Shown here one piece after another: positions 25,705 to 35,039 of a stretch of 64,000 bases of DNA. How positions within the stretch are numbered: position 1 is the stretch's first letter; the number at the start of each line of letters is the position of its first letter. The position numbers and the translations under genes were made by a program. The DNA comes from Dyadobacter endophyticus. Its GTDB lineage: Bacteria > Bacteroidota > Bacteroidia > Cytophagales > Spirosomataceae. The notes beneath the pieces are model-generated. The model was not told where the DNA came from and searched no databases. It saw only the letters and a program-made list of their open reading frames with translations. Location of the stretch: contig NZ_BMIA01000003.1 of NCBI RefSeq assembly GCF_014641595.1, positions 682,001 through 746,000 of the forward strand. Direction: 5' to 3'.

Positions 25705-27198
25705 CTAGAAATCGGAAAGCGGGCGGTTCATATAGAAATCCAGGATTTTTGTCCTGAAAACATAATCATATTTGGTTTGAACCAGGTTACCATTCGCCCT
25801 GTCGAGATTGGCTTTGGCGATATTGTATTCGACCGAATTAATGGCTCCCACATCGAAACGCACCTGCGATACGCGGAAAGTTTCCTGCAAAGCCCTAACC
25901 TGATTGACAGTCGCCGAGTAACGCTTGGCAGCATTTGTCATATCTATATAAGCCTGTTCTACATTTTTGCGGATCGTCAGCTGCACCTGCTGGGCCTGGT
26001 ATTCGTAGGTCTTTTGCTGCAATTTCGCATTGGCCACGTTGTACTTCGTCCTGAAATTGTTGAAGATAGGGATCGACAAATTCAGGTTGATAGCTGAGTT
26101 GCGGTTGAAGTCGAGCTGGTTGAAATAGCGGAAATTCTGGACGGAACCGTTTGGTGCGCTCACCCGCTGCATGATCGGAACCTGCTTGTTGTCTATCACA
26201 ACGAAGTCGGTCTCGGAAGGGAGTATGACGGTTGTGTTTCCTGTCCCGTCCCCCACAAACCGTTTCTTCGGCGCTGCGCTGGAATAGGCCGTGTAAATAC
26301 CGCCATTTAAAGTCAGTGTCGGCATTCCCGCGCCTCTCGCCAGGTCGACATTGATTTTTGAAGCCTCGATCCGCATATTGGCGGCCTTCATTTGTGGCAG
26401 ATTGTTCAATGCGGTTTCAAAAATCTCCTGAATGGAAGCGTCATACGCCTGCATGGTCGGATCCTTCACCGGAATTTTCACGACATTGATCACCTCGCTG
26501 CCTGGCATATTCATGTATTGTTTCAAATTCAGCTTGGCGGTTTCGAGATTGTTCTGGGCATTTACCAGTGTAAGCTCGTCGTTGGCCAGCTGCGATTTCA
26601 GGTCGAAAAGGTTACTTTCCGCCAGCGTACCTGCTTCCACGAGTTTGGCAGTGCGTTCAACCTGCAAAAGAGACGCGTCCACCTGCCGCTGCGCTACCAT
26701 GATCAGTTCCTCATTGGTAACGACCTGCAAGTAACTCAATGCCACATTCAGCATAATGTCGTTGCGGGTCGCCTCGAGGTCTTTGGCGCTGGCCTGGTAG
26801 TTAGCATTATTGAATTTGATGTTATTGCTGATCTGAAAACCGCTGAAAAGCGTCACCTGCCCGCCGAGCTGGTAATTGTTGGAGCTCACATTCTGCTGAA
26901 CGAATTGGTTGGTGAACGGATCGATGTTACGACCGGACCGGAAACCCTGGCTCGCGCTGAAACTGATACTCGGCCACCGCTGCCACTTCGACTGCTCGTA
27001 GGTGTTGCCGTTGGTCTGCACGGTAATTTCCGATTGTTTAACCTGCGGATTGGTTTCCAGGGCGATCCGGATGCAATCTTCCAGCGAATAGGTATTGGCC
27101 GGCTGACTCACATTTTGCTGCGCCTGGACGGTTTCCGGGACTGTCATTCCACAAAACAATGCCAAAACCAGTGCGGAATAGCGTAAAGAATGAAACAT
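25705..27198 (-). CDS. TolC-family outer membrane efflux protein
   Basis: A 497-residue outer membrane factor with a signal peptide ending around ETVQAQQ. Two OEP repeats are visible: YSLEDCIRIALETNPQVKQ with the following helix, and IRKNVEQAYIDMTNAAKRYS in the second half. The region between (VQQNVSSNNYQLGGQVTLFS) is the strand that enters the barrel. It forms a trimeric channel with a periplasmic tunnel. The adaptor gene follows by 51 bp, consistent with a tolC-adaptor operon. Its leader contains an inverted repeat (27233-27286). Confidence 0.9.
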   Translation of the reverse strand: MFHSLRYSALVLALFCGMTVPETVQAQQNVSQPANTYSLEDCIRIALETNPQVKQSEITVQTNGNTYEQSKWQRWPSISFSASQGFRSGRNIDPFTNQFVQQNVSSNNYQLGGQVTLFSGFQISNNIKFNNANYQASAKDLEATRNDIMLNVALSYLQVVTNEELIMVAQRQVDASLLQVERTAKLVEAGTLAESNLFDLKSQLANDELTLVNAQNNLETAKLNLKQYMNMPGSEVINVVKIPVKDPTMQAYDASIQEIFETALNNLPQMKAANMRIEASKINVDLARGAGMPTLTLNGGIYTAYSSAAPKKRFVGDGTGNTTVILPSETDFVVIDNKQVPIMQRVSAPNGSVQNFRYFNQLDFNRNSAINLNLSIPIFNNFRTKYNVANAKLQQKTYEYQAQQVQLTIRKNVEQAYIDMTNAAKRYSATVNQVRALQETFRVSQVRFDVGAINSVEYNIAKANLDRANGNLVQTKYDYVFRTKILDFYMNRPLSDF

Positions 27199-27232
27199 AA
27201 GCGGTTTAGAGTTAGATGATCAATATTAGTGC

Positions 27233-27286
27233 TTACCGCAAAATGCGACCATCCATTTGGTACGGACGGTTGCATTTCCGTGGTAA
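27233..27286. repeat. Imperfect inverted repeat upstream of tolC
   Basis: TTACCGCAAAATGCGACC (27233-27250) faces GGTTGCATTTCCGTGGTAA (27268-27286), matching at about 14 positions across a 17-nt loop. It lies in the 116-bp leader between tolC and the SpmAB-like gene and could be an operator, or a weak terminator of the latter. No T run follows. Confidence 0.35.
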
Positions 27287-27314
27287 AGGGCGATTTATCC
27301 GAATACTTTCAGGC

Positions 27315-28550
27315 TCAGTGGAAAAACAGGTAACCAAGCCAAATTCCGGCTACGACACCTATTAAATCGGCGATCAGGCCCGCTACGATGGCATATCTCG
27401 TGTTCTTAATTCCGACGGACCCAAAGTAAAGTGCAACGATATATAATGTGGTATCAGCCGATCCATTGAAAATACATACAAGTCTTCCGACGAAAGAATC
27501 GGGGCCGAATTGCTTCATGGCATCGATCATCAACGCACGCGCGCCACTACCGCTGAGAGGCTTCATGAGCGCGACCGGCAATGCATCGGTGAAGTCGGTA
27601 TTGACGCCCGTGGCCGCGAAACCCCATTTTAAACCATCGATAAGATAATCCATCGCGCCGCAGCTACGGAAGGCACTGATCGCCACCAGCAGGCCTACCA
27701 GGTAAGGAATGATCGTGACTGAGGTCGTAAACCCGCCCTTGGCCCCTTCTATAAATGCTTCGAAAACATTGACTTTTTTAAACATTCCCCATCCGAGGAA
27801 ACCCGCTACTACAAAAAGCAATACTGAATTACCCGCCAGGACCGAAATTGTCTCGATCTGCTCCTTCGGCAGGCCTGACAAGTACCACAAGACAATTGCG
27901 ATCATCGCGGTCACACTGCCGAGGCCGAGCATCACCGTTCTGTTGAAGAGGTTGATCTTCTGCCAGGTGGCCGTGATAATCATACTCACTACGGTAGTCA
28001 CGTACGTGCCTACTACACACGGGATGAACACATCTGAAGGGCTTTCGGCGCCCAGGATCGCACGTTGGGCGATGATCGACAGGGGGATGATCTGCAAGCC
28101 TGAAGTATGCAGCACGAGGAACATGATCTGTGCATTCGACGCCGTATCCTTGCTTGGGTTCAGTTCCTGAAGGCTCTGCATGGCCTTTAAACCAAATGGC
28201 GTAGCCGCATTATCCAGCCCGAGAAAATTCGCGGAAAAGTTCATGATCATCTGGCCATTTGCCGGGTGATCCTTTGGAACCTCGGGGAAAAGTTTGTTGA
28301 AAAAAGGGCCTATTAAACGTGCGATGACCTGGATGATACCGGCTTTTTCGCCTACATTGAGAATACCCAGAAAGAATGTCATCACACCCGTGAGCGGCAA
28401 TGCGATATCCATCACAGCCGTTTCGGCCATTTTGAGCATACCTTCCGTAATGGCTTTAAAGGTTTGCACATCACCTGTAAAGATGAATTGCAGGAATGCT
28501 ATCAGAAAGGCGATTACGAAAAAGGCAACGAAAATATAATTTAAAGCCAT
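27315..28550 (-). CDS. Fused SpmA/SpmB-like nucleoside-recognition (gate) membrane protein
   Basis: A 411-residue membrane protein with two nucleoside-recognition/gate domains. The first half (MNFSANFLGLDNAATPFG) matches SpmA, the second (VGRLVCIFNGSADTTLYIVA, with GLIADLIGVVAG) matches SpmB. These are spore maturation proteins in Firmicutes, but the fused form is widespread in non-sporulating Bacteroidota, where the role is not settled; membrane transport of a small solute is likely. It has a plausible minus-strand promoter in the 28634-28670 region. Family confident, function not. Confidence 0.85.
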   Translation of the reverse strand: MALNYIFVAFFVIAFLIAFLQFIFTGDVQTFKAITEGMLKMAETAVMDIALPLTGVMTFFLGILNVGEKAGIIQVIARLIGPFFNKLFPEVPKDHPANGQMIMNFSANFLGLDNAATPFGLKAMQSLQELNPSKDTASNAQIMFLVLHTSGLQIIPLSIIAQRAILGAESPSDVFIPCVVGTYVTTVVSMIITATWQKINLFNRTVMLGLGSVTAMIAIVLWYLSGLPKEQIETISVLAGNSVLLFVVAGFLGWGMFKKVNVFEAFIEGAKGGFTTSVTIIPYLVGLLVAISAFRSCGAMDYLIDGLKWGFAATGVNTDFTDALPVALMKPLSGSGARALMIDAMKQFGPDSFVGRLVCIFNGSADTTLYIVALYFGSVGIKNTRYAIVAGLIADLIGVVAGIWLGYLFFH

Positions 28551-28633
28551 ATCAGATTGGGGAGTGCAAGGGCAGGATTAGTAATGATTTGTTTATAATG
28601 CATTGAGTAAAATATTTCTTTTAATGCAAATAA

Positions 28634-28670
28634 CAAAGGTATATTGCAAACAGCTAGGCCTATCAACAAA
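28634..28670 (-). promoter_or_regulatory. Promoter of the SpmAB-like gene
   Basis: On the minus strand the -7 element is TACCTTTG (28641-28634), with TTTG (28670-28667) about 25 bp upstream as a loose -33 element. The predicted leader is about 75 nt. Confidence 0.4.
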
Positions 28671-28685
28671 CCTCGACGATTTTAC

Positions 28686-29165
28686 ATGAAGCATTACAGC
28701 TTTTTACTCTTTCTGGCACTATTGTGCTGCAACAAACCCAAAAACAACGACGAAAACTCCGCCTCCAACAATGGCGACCCGAGCAAAGCGATCAACGACA
28801 CCATTCCGCTTACCCGCGAAAAAGTCGAAAACAGCCCCGTAGCGAGTTATAGCGAAAAAGTCAAAGATCCCCTGAACGACTGGCGCCTGGCCGTGGATGT
28901 TTACGAAACGAAGCAGACTTTCAAATTTCTGATGAAGATCGAATACATGGCGCAGGAAGCCGAGGACACGCTAACGATCCCGAATTTCGGTATTATGCCC
29001 AAGGTAGAAGTGCGGAAGGGCCCCGAGAAAGAATCCTGCATTGTGGGCTTTCTGGATAAGCAGGGAGAATTTAAGGAGTACAAGCTGATCGCTCTAAAGA
29101 ACAAGCAATTGAAGATCTCGACTTTGAAGTATTATGGACGGGCGCGGTATAGGGTGAGTAAGTAA
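28686..29165 (+). CDS. Small lipoprotein, function unknown
   Basis: About 159 residues starting at MKHYSFLLFLALLCCNK, where LALLC is a lipobox. An upstream in-frame start adds 14 residues that break the signal, so I reject it. A low-complexity Asn/Asp/Ser linker (NKPKNNDENSASNNGDPSKA) follows, then a compact mixed domain (DWRLAVDVYETKQTFKFLMK) ending in basic residues. I do not recognise the family. It stands alone between two minus-strand genes. Confidence 0.6.
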   Translation: MKHYSFLLFLALLCCNKPKNNDENSASNNGDPSKAINDTIPLTREKVENSPVASYSEKVKDPLNDWRLAVDVYETKQTFKFLMKIEYMAQEAEDTLTIPNFGIMPKVEVRKGPEKESCIVGFLDKQGEFKEYKLIALKNKQLKISTLKYYGRARYRVSK

Positions 29166-29271
29166 ATTTTCGGATGTTATGAATTCATAATACATATGAT
29201 ATAGTGTGCTGGTATGATCGCAAGTTGAAAATTTCCAATCACATTTCTATACTACACAAAAGGCACAAAAA

Positions 29272-29291
29272 AAGCCCGGATTACCGGGCTT
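29272..29291 (-). terminator. Terminator of the sugar isomerase transcript
   Basis: AAGCCCGG (29272-29279) pairs with CCGGGCTT (29284-29291) around a 4-nt loop; on the minus strand it is followed by a T tract (29273 down to about 29266). It ends the Gfo/Idh-isomerase operon. Confidence 0.8.
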
Positions 29292-29315
29292 CCTTTCTAT
29301 TTGTAATAGCTGCAA

Positions 29316-30221
29316 TTACGCATTAAATACCAGATCCATTTTCTCACGGATGGTCAATAAACGTTTGCGGTCGCCGCCGGGAACTTCGGCCGAAGCCCAG
29401 CCCGAGTAGCCGACTTTCTGCAATGCCTTATTTACTTCGGCCCAGTTGCAATCGCCTTCCATCAACTCTACTTCAAAACCCTTCCAAAGACCGAGGTCAT
29501 TTTGCTTTTTCAAGCTATATTCCTTCAAATGGAGCTTCAAAATACGTTTGTTCAATGCTTCAATCCAGGAAACCGGCCAGCCGTAACGAAGTACGTTTCC
29601 GATATCCATGTACCAGCCAACCATAGGATGCTTAAAGTCATCAACAAACTTTGCTGCTTCCAACGGACTCAGCAAAAACTGGTTCCAAACGTTTTCGATA
29701 GCTATTTTGACACCTGTTTTTTCAGCAATGGGGAGTAACTTACGGATCTCTGCCTGAGAACGTTCATAGGCTTCACCATAGGTAACAGAGGCGTTCACCA
29801 CTCCTGGTACAACGAGCACCGTGCTGCCACCATATTCCTTCGTATCCCACAATGCTTTTTCAATAGACTTGACGCACTCTTCCCGCTTCTTTGGGTCAGG
29901 ATCAGACAATGGCAGCTTCCAGTGCATTGAATTTACTGTTCCGGGAATCAGCAAACCGGTTTTATCTCTGGCCGCAAGGACCTCTTTCATATCCAGTTTG
30001 TCCGGAGAATCGAGCTCAACACCGTCATAACCCAGATCTTTCAGTAACTTAAACTTGTCCATTACTGATAAATCTTCCTTGATCATCCCCCACATCAAGC
30101 TCTTTTTCACCATTGGGCGTGCGGCTGCCGGTGCCGCTTCTGCCGCAGAAAGGACAGAGGAACCTACCGCCACGGCAGATGCTGCCATGGCGGTGTTTTT
30201 AAGAAAATCTCTTCTTTGCAT
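29316..30221 (-). CDS. Exported sugar phosphate isomerase/epimerase-type TIM barrel
   Basis: A 301-residue protein with a Tat-type leader (MQRRDFLKNTAMAASAVAVG, then alanine-rich to about AAPAA). The mature part is an AP endonuclease family 2/xylose isomerase-like TIM barrel: LLKDLGYDGVELDSPDKLD, IAIENVWNQFLLSPLEA (metal Glu), GWYDIG-like VGWYMDIGNVLRYG (Asp) and ASAEVPGGDRKRLLTI (Glu). It should act on a sugar or cyclitol in the periplasm. It is 6 bp downstream of the Gfo/Idh/MocA gene and surely co-transcribed. The exact substrate is unknown. Confidence 0.85.
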   Translation of the reverse strand: MQRRDFLKNTAMAASAVAVGSSVLSAAEAAPAAARPMVKKSLMWGMIKEDLSVMDKFKLLKDLGYDGVELDSPDKLDMKEVLAARDKTGLLIPGTVNSMHWKLPLSDPDPKKREECVKSIEKALWDTKEYGGSTVLVVPGVVNASVTYGEAYERSQAEIRKLLPIAEKTGVKIAIENVWNQFLLSPLEAAKFVDDFKHPMVGWYMDIGNVLRYGWPVSWIEALNKRILKLHLKEYSLKKQNDLGLWKGFEVELMEGDCNWAEVNKALQKVGYSGWASAEVPGGDRKRLLTIREKMDLVFNA

Positions 30222-30227
30222 AAAGTA

Positions 30228-31517
30228 TCAGGAGAATGCAGTGATACCTGGTTTGGCCACCTCTACAACCGGTGGTTTCATGTCGAAGCTGTAAGTATCA
30301 GGTCCCAGCTTCTCGGTAGAGTTCAAAGCCTCATTCCAGGTAACGCGTTTGCCGGTATAGGCTGCCATTCTACCCATAATGGCGGTCAAGGTACTGTGTG
30401 CCATGAATTCGCCGTCGTTGATGAGCTTACCGCTACGAATAGACGCAAACAGTTCATTATGCTCCGTCTGGTACATATCGTTTTGGACACCTTCATATTT
30501 CCATGGATTGGCACCAGTAATCTCGTGCACGTTGCGTGCGCAGTTCACCATCGCACTTCCCTTGGTACCAAGCGTTTGTACGAGATAGCTATTTTCGCAG
30601 TTGGCCTGCTGACGTGAATGGTGGAAGCCTTTCACACCATTGTCGTAATCGTAAACAACCGAGAAGTGGTCGAAAATATTACCGAACAGCGAGTCGGTAC
30701 GAACCTGACGGCCGCCTGTTCCTACCACCGAAACCGGCAGCTTACCACCCATTGCCCACGCCATCATGTCGATACTGTGAACAGCCTGTTCTACGATATG
30801 ATCACCGGCGAGCCAGGTATAATACGTCCAGTTGCGAAGCACGTATTCTGCGTCTGTCCAGCCGGATACGCGTGGGAACGACCACAGGGTACCGGTATCG
30901 TAAGTGTTATAAATCGCCGTGATGTCGCCCACCGCGCCGTCGAGGATACGCGCGAAGCTTGCACGTTTCGGCTCGTGGTAGCGCCAGCAGAAGCCCGACA
31001 TCAGGGATACATTCTTTTGTTTTGCCAATTTCGCTGCATCCAACACTTTGCGAACACCGGGAGCGTCAACCGCCACAGGTTTTTCGCAGAATACGTGCTT
31101 GCCTGCATTGATAGCAGCAGTCAGGTGCTCAGGACGGAAATGAGGAGGCGTAGCAAGCAGCACCACATCCACACCCGAGTCCAATACTTTTTTGAAAGCA
31201 TCGAACCCAATGAACTTGCGTCCTTCATCCACTTTCACTTTCGGCCCGTGCACTTTGGTAAGGTTTTCAAGCGACGCGTCCATTTTGTCCTTGAAAATGT
31301 CGCCCATTGCCCACAGAACCACGTTTGGATCGGCTTTCAAAGCCTGGTTTGCAGCGCCCGATCCACGGCCGCCGCAACCGATCAAACCTACTTTGAGGGT
31401 ATCGGCGTTTACGCCTGCAAAAGCGCGATTGGGGTTCAGAATTGCGAAGGTTGGTAATGTACTACCTGCCAATGCAACTCCCGCCATTTTCAAAACATCT
31501 CTCCGAGAAGTACTCAT
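30228..31517 (-). CDS. Exported Gfo/Idh/MocA-family oxidoreductase
   Basis: About 429 residues from the ATG giving MSTSRRDVLKMAGVALAG, a Tat-type leader. The nucleotide-binding N-terminus is LKVGLIGCGGRGSGAA, and the conserved Lys motif is HVFCEKPVAVDAPG. The C-terminal domain carries the substrate-side NWTYYTWLAGDHIVEQAVHS region. Exported members of this family carry a tightly bound NAD(H) and work on glycans (GH109-like) or sugars. It forms a two-gene operon with the TIM-barrel isomerase, a pairing frequent in Bacteroidota. Confidence 0.87.
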   Translation of the reverse strand: MSTSRRDVLKMAGVALAGSTLPTFAILNPNRAFAGVNADTLKVGLIGCGGRGSGAANQALKADPNVVLWAMGDIFKDKMDASLENLTKVHGPKVKVDEGRKFIGFDAFKKVLDSGVDVVLLATPPHFRPEHLTAAINAGKHVFCEKPVAVDAPGVRKVLDAAKLAKQKNVSLMSGFCWRYHEPKRASFARILDGAVGDITAIYNTYDTGTLWSFPRVSGWTDAEYVLRNWTYYTWLAGDHIVEQAVHSIDMMAWAMGGKLPVSVVGTGGRQVRTDSLFGNIFDHFSVVYDYDNGVKGFHHSRQQANCENSYLVQTLGTKGSAMVNCARNVHEITGANPWKYEGVQNDMYQTEHNELFASIRSGKLINDGEFMAHSTLTAIMGRMAAYTGKRVTWNEALNSTEKLGPDTYSFDMKPPVVEVAKPGITAFS

Positions 31518-31742
31518 TGTCAATTAAGGATTAGGTGATGGAATGACTGTTTTTGTTGATTTTCTGTTGATAATGCCAGTGATCCGGGATCTTGAAGGCA
31601 TTAAAGTTAATGCAAAACCGCAATATTTCCTGCTAATATAAACCAAAATTTCCATTTGCGTGCTCGACCACACACAAAAGTTATTACATGTTGATTTTAC
31701 AATTTATATAGTTTTATATCTTCGAACTTCTGTTTTCTGAAT

Positions 31743-33338
31743 ATGGTCCTTGAAAATTTACTGCTGATAATATCGCTCCTTTTTGTAGTATCGATGCTCA
31801 CGATGCTCAGCGAAAAGATTGGTATTTCCTACCCTATTTTCCTCGTCATCGCAGGCTTGCTGATCGGCGTCATTCCCGGAATGCCGCATATTCAGCTCGA
31901 ACCCGACTGGGTTTTCCTGATCTTCCTGCCGCCATTGCTTTACGAAGCCGCCTGGAATACTTCCTGGAAAGACTTCTGGGCATCCAGGCGGGCGATCGGC
32001 CTGCTGTCCATCGGGCTGGTCGTATTTACAGCTACTGCCGTGGCGTATATCACGCACGCGCTCATCCCAGGTTTCACATTAGCAATGGGTTTTGTGCTCG
32101 GGGGTATCATCTCACCGCCCGATGCCGTAGCGGCTACTTCTGTTTTGCACGGGTTGAAAGTCCCCAAACGCGTCGTCACGATTCTCGAAGGTGAAAGTCT
32201 TGTAAACGACGCATCCTCACTGATCGTATTCCGTGTGGCCTTGGCGACGATCGAAACCGGCAATTTCGTCCTCTGGAAGGCGGGCGCCGATTTTCTCATG
32301 GTAGCAGCAATGGGCGTCATCATCGGGCTCGCCATTGCACATGTGCTGTACGTCGTGCACCGTTTTTTTCCCACCACGCCAAGCATCGACACTGCGCTCA
32401 CATTTATCTCGCCTTATTTAATGTACGTCACAGCCGAACATTTCCATTATTCGGGCGTACTGGCGGTGGTGAGTGGCGGGCTATTCCTGAGTTTCCGGGC
32501 GCATGAGTTGTTTACTTACCAGTCGCGCATGCAAACCAATTACGTATGGCAAACAGTGGTTTTCCTCCTGAACGGCATTGTATTCATCCTGATCGGGCTG
32601 CAATTGCCCGAGGTAATAGAAGGGCTAAACGAATATACGGTTACCGAAGTGGTAAGTTATGCGGTCATTATCAGCATCGTCACGATCCTGATCCGCATTA
32701 TCTGGGTTTTTCCAAGTACCTATATTCCAAGGATGCTTTTTAAGTCTGTTCGTGAGAAAGAGGTAAGGCCAGCCTGGCAGCCGGTATTCATCGTGGCATG
32801 GAGCGGAATGCGCGGTGTTGTTTCACTAGCGTCTGCATTAGCCATACCCTTATTGGTAAATGGAAAGGCATTTCCCCACCGGGATTTGTTCCTTTTTATC
32901 ACATTTGTTGTAATCCTGTTCACCTTGGTATTTCAGGGACTTAGCCTGCCCTATTTAATCAAATGGCTCAAAATCGAAGACAATGGCGACAACCTGGAAA
33001 GAGAGAATGCCCTGATGAACTCTCGTTTGGCGACGGTAAGCCTCGATTATATGAAATCCAATTACGACGGGGAAATACAGGATTTCGAACCGTTCAGGCT
33101 TTTGAAAGAACGCTACGAAAAGATCATCGAAATGGCCGACTACAAACTGTTGCATTCTGACGACGACACGTCGGTCAGCTACGTGCGCAAATACCGCACG
33201 ATGTTACTTGAAATTATCGATGTAAAAAGGGACGAAATACTAAAATTACGAGAGGAAAGAACCTGCTCCAACGAAATGATCAAGACCAAAGAACACGAGC
33301 TGGATCTCGAAGAAGCAAGGCTCCGCAGGTCACCCTAA
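31743..33338 (+). CDS. Na+/H+ antiporter, CPA1 family
   Basis: A 531-residue inner membrane protein with about 12 helices and a cytoplasmic C-terminal tail of ~130 residues rich in charge (ENALMNSRLATVSLDYMKSN). The ion-binding region shows GGIISPPDAVAATSVLHGL and LEGESLVNDASSLIVFRVAL (the ND pair), and a late helix carries VAWSGMRGVVSLASALAIP. It exchanges Na+ for H+ for pH and salt homeostasis. The 219-bp leader is AT-rich; TATCTTCG at 31717 is a one-mismatch -7 element. Confidence 0.9.
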   Translation: MVLENLLLIISLLFVVSMLTMLSEKIGISYPIFLVIAGLLIGVIPGMPHIQLEPDWVFLIFLPPLLYEAAWNTSWKDFWASRRAIGLLSIGLVVFTATAVAYITHALIPGFTLAMGFVLGGIISPPDAVAATSVLHGLKVPKRVVTILEGESLVNDASSLIVFRVALATIETGNFVLWKAGADFLMVAAMGVIIGLAIAHVLYVVHRFFPTTPSIDTALTFISPYLMYVTAEHFHYSGVLAVVSGGLFLSFRAHELFTYQSRMQTNYVWQTVVFLLNGIVFILIGLQLPEVIEGLNEYTVTEVVSYAVIISIVTILIRIIWVFPSTYIPRMLFKSVREKEVRPAWQPVFIVAWSGMRGVVSLASALAIPLLVNGKAFPHRDLFLFITFVVILFTLVFQGLSLPYLIKWLKIEDNGDNLERENALMNSRLATVSLDYMKSNYDGEIQDFEPFRLLKERYEKIIEMADYKLLHSDDDTSVSYVRKYRTMLLEIIDVKRDEILKLREERTCSNEMIKTKEHELDLEEARLRRSP

Positions 33339-33347
33339 TCCGGGATA

Positions 33348-34883
33348 CTAATCCCATTGTACTTCCACTACATAATCGCGAAGATCGATGGTCGTGAATT
33401 TCTCGTTGCTCTGGCGTTTGAGCGATACTTTGCCGTTTTGCACCTTCGCTACCTGCTGTGCGATCACGTCCTTTTCATTCCTCTTGCGGTAAACGGCTAC
33501 CATCGAATCCTGGCTGATCACATCCACCTCGCAGGTGCGGCCTTTGGCGGTAACCAGTTTGGAGTTGTTGGGCAAATACGGCGCCTTCGCGAGCGCGAGT
33601 GCACGGGAAGCCTGGGGCACACCGTAGCCGACATAGTTGTTGCCGTAAGGATACAGATGTGACGACTTCTCGATGAGCGATATCAGTTCTTTATTCGAAA
33701 GCTGCGGGTTGGCTTGCAAAAGGCAAGCCGCAAAACCTGTTATCACCGGAGCTGAAAGCGAGGTTCCGTATAACGAGAAGCAGGAAACATTCGGTTTTAC
33801 ATACGACAAAAACTCCGGCCCTATGCTGCTGTAACCAATGCGGTTCCAGAGTTTGCCATTGGTAGCCCCTACCGAAAGCACGCCTTTAGCGTCGGCGGGA
33901 GCGGAAACGATGCCCCAGCTTTTATCGTCTCCCTCATTTCCGGCGGAAACGATGATCATAATGCCTTTTTTATCAGAAGCAATCTGCGCTGCTTTGCTGA
34001 TAGCGCTCGTTTTACCGTCCATTTGTGCCGGCTGATAGTTCTCTCTCGGGTCCGAAAAACCTTTGGCATAACCCAAAGAAGTATTGATCAGGCGAACCCC
34101 CAGGCTGTCCATCCATTCCATCGCTGCGATCCAATTATCTTCTTCCCCACGGTATTCGCGCATGGAGTAGTCGGTGCGGGCGAGGTAGAATTTGGCATTG
34201 GTGGCCATACCATATTGCACCTGGTCCTGGTAATCGATACCTGCAATTGCGGCGAGGACTTCGGTACCATGCATGTCGGAAAACGACTCTGCGGTACTGA
34301 AGAGCAGATCGCCGGGGCGGCCCGGCTTCACGTAGTCTCTAACCCCCAATATCCTTTTATTGGAAAAAACCTGTGAAAGGGAAAGGGAAGAATCCGCACC
34401 GTAGAAACCGGCATCGATAACACCGATGGTAACATCCTTTGCTGTAATGTTCTCTTTTAAAAATGCATTAGCCTGCACCTGCGACATCACTGGCGCCATT
34501 TGCGCTTTTTCCGTCGGCTGCGTCCTGGCAATGTAAAAACCCGGATCGATCATCACCACATCCGCCACAAAATCCAGCTCCTTTACTTTCATCGCCTGCT
34601 CGCTGGTCATATTTGCAGATACCGCATTCAGCCATTTGGAGCGGTTGATGATATTGACCGATTGCCCCTTCAATGCCGCTTCATACTCTTTTTTAACCGG
34701 TAAATCGGTTTCATCCGAAAGTGCCAGCCCCAGCTTTTGCCTGTTTTCCAGCGTCAGCGACGAAACCGCAGGGGTTCCTGCCAGATCTTTGTTTTTCAGA
34801 TAAATCCAATATTTCGGTCTTGCTGACAATACCAACGGCACAAATACAAACGCAAGCAAAAACAATCTTCTCATCAACGGCAT
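33348..34883 (-). CDS. Secreted S8-family subtilisin-like serine protease
   Basis: A 511-residue protein with a signal peptide (RRLFLLAFVFVPLVLSARP). A propeptide-like region is followed by the subtilase domain with an intact triad: Asp in TIGVIDAGFYGAD, His in SDMHGTEVLAAIAG, Ser in LYGTSLSAPVITGFAACLL, and the oxyanion Asn in IIVSAGNEGDD. A ~95-residue C-terminal part (from about YLPNNSKLVTAKG) forms strands and is not the usual Por-secretion tail as far as I can judge. Its stop is 9 bp from that of the antiporter gene. Confidence 0.88.
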   Translation of the reverse strand: MPLMRRLFLLAFVFVPLVLSARPKYWIYLKNKDLAGTPAVSSLTLENRQKLGLALSDETDLPVKKEYEAALKGQSVNIINRSKWLNAVSANMTSEQAMKVKELDFVADVVMIDPGFYIARTQPTEKAQMAPVMSQVQANAFLKENITAKDVTIGVIDAGFYGADSSLSLSQVFSNKRILGVRDYVKPGRPGDLLFSTAESFSDMHGTEVLAAIAGIDYQDQVQYGMATNAKFYLARTDYSMREYRGEEDNWIAAMEWMDSLGVRLINTSLGYAKGFSDPRENYQPAQMDGKTSAISKAAQIASDKKGIMIIVSAGNEGDDKSWGIVSAPADAKGVLSVGATNGKLWNRIGYSSIGPEFLSYVKPNVSCFSLYGTSLSAPVITGFAACLLQANPQLSNKELISLIEKSSHLYPYGNNYVGYGVPQASRALALAKAPYLPNNSKLVTAKGRTCEVDVISQDSMVAVYRKRNEKDVIAQQVAKVQNGKVSLKRQSNEKFTTIDLRDYVVEVQWD

Positions 34884-35039
34884 TAGTTAGGTATTCTTAA
34901 TCAATTTGGCAAAACAACACTTTCAAAACTGCATTTGCGAGGCCTGAGACCGTTCCGCACATGGGCAGAAGTTTAGAATTTTTGAACAAGATAAACGTAA
35001 TTTTACAAATTAAATTACCTGATCCGAAAAAATACAGAC

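Noticed and set aside
26392..27186. 264-codon frame opposite tolC
   Set aside because: The TolC gene on the other strand has a signal peptide and OEP repeats; the antisense frame has neither start context nor domain.
30618..31457. 279-codon open frame opposite the Gfo/Idh/MocA gene
   Set aside because: The other strand encodes an intact oxidoreductase; the frame is an antisense shadow.
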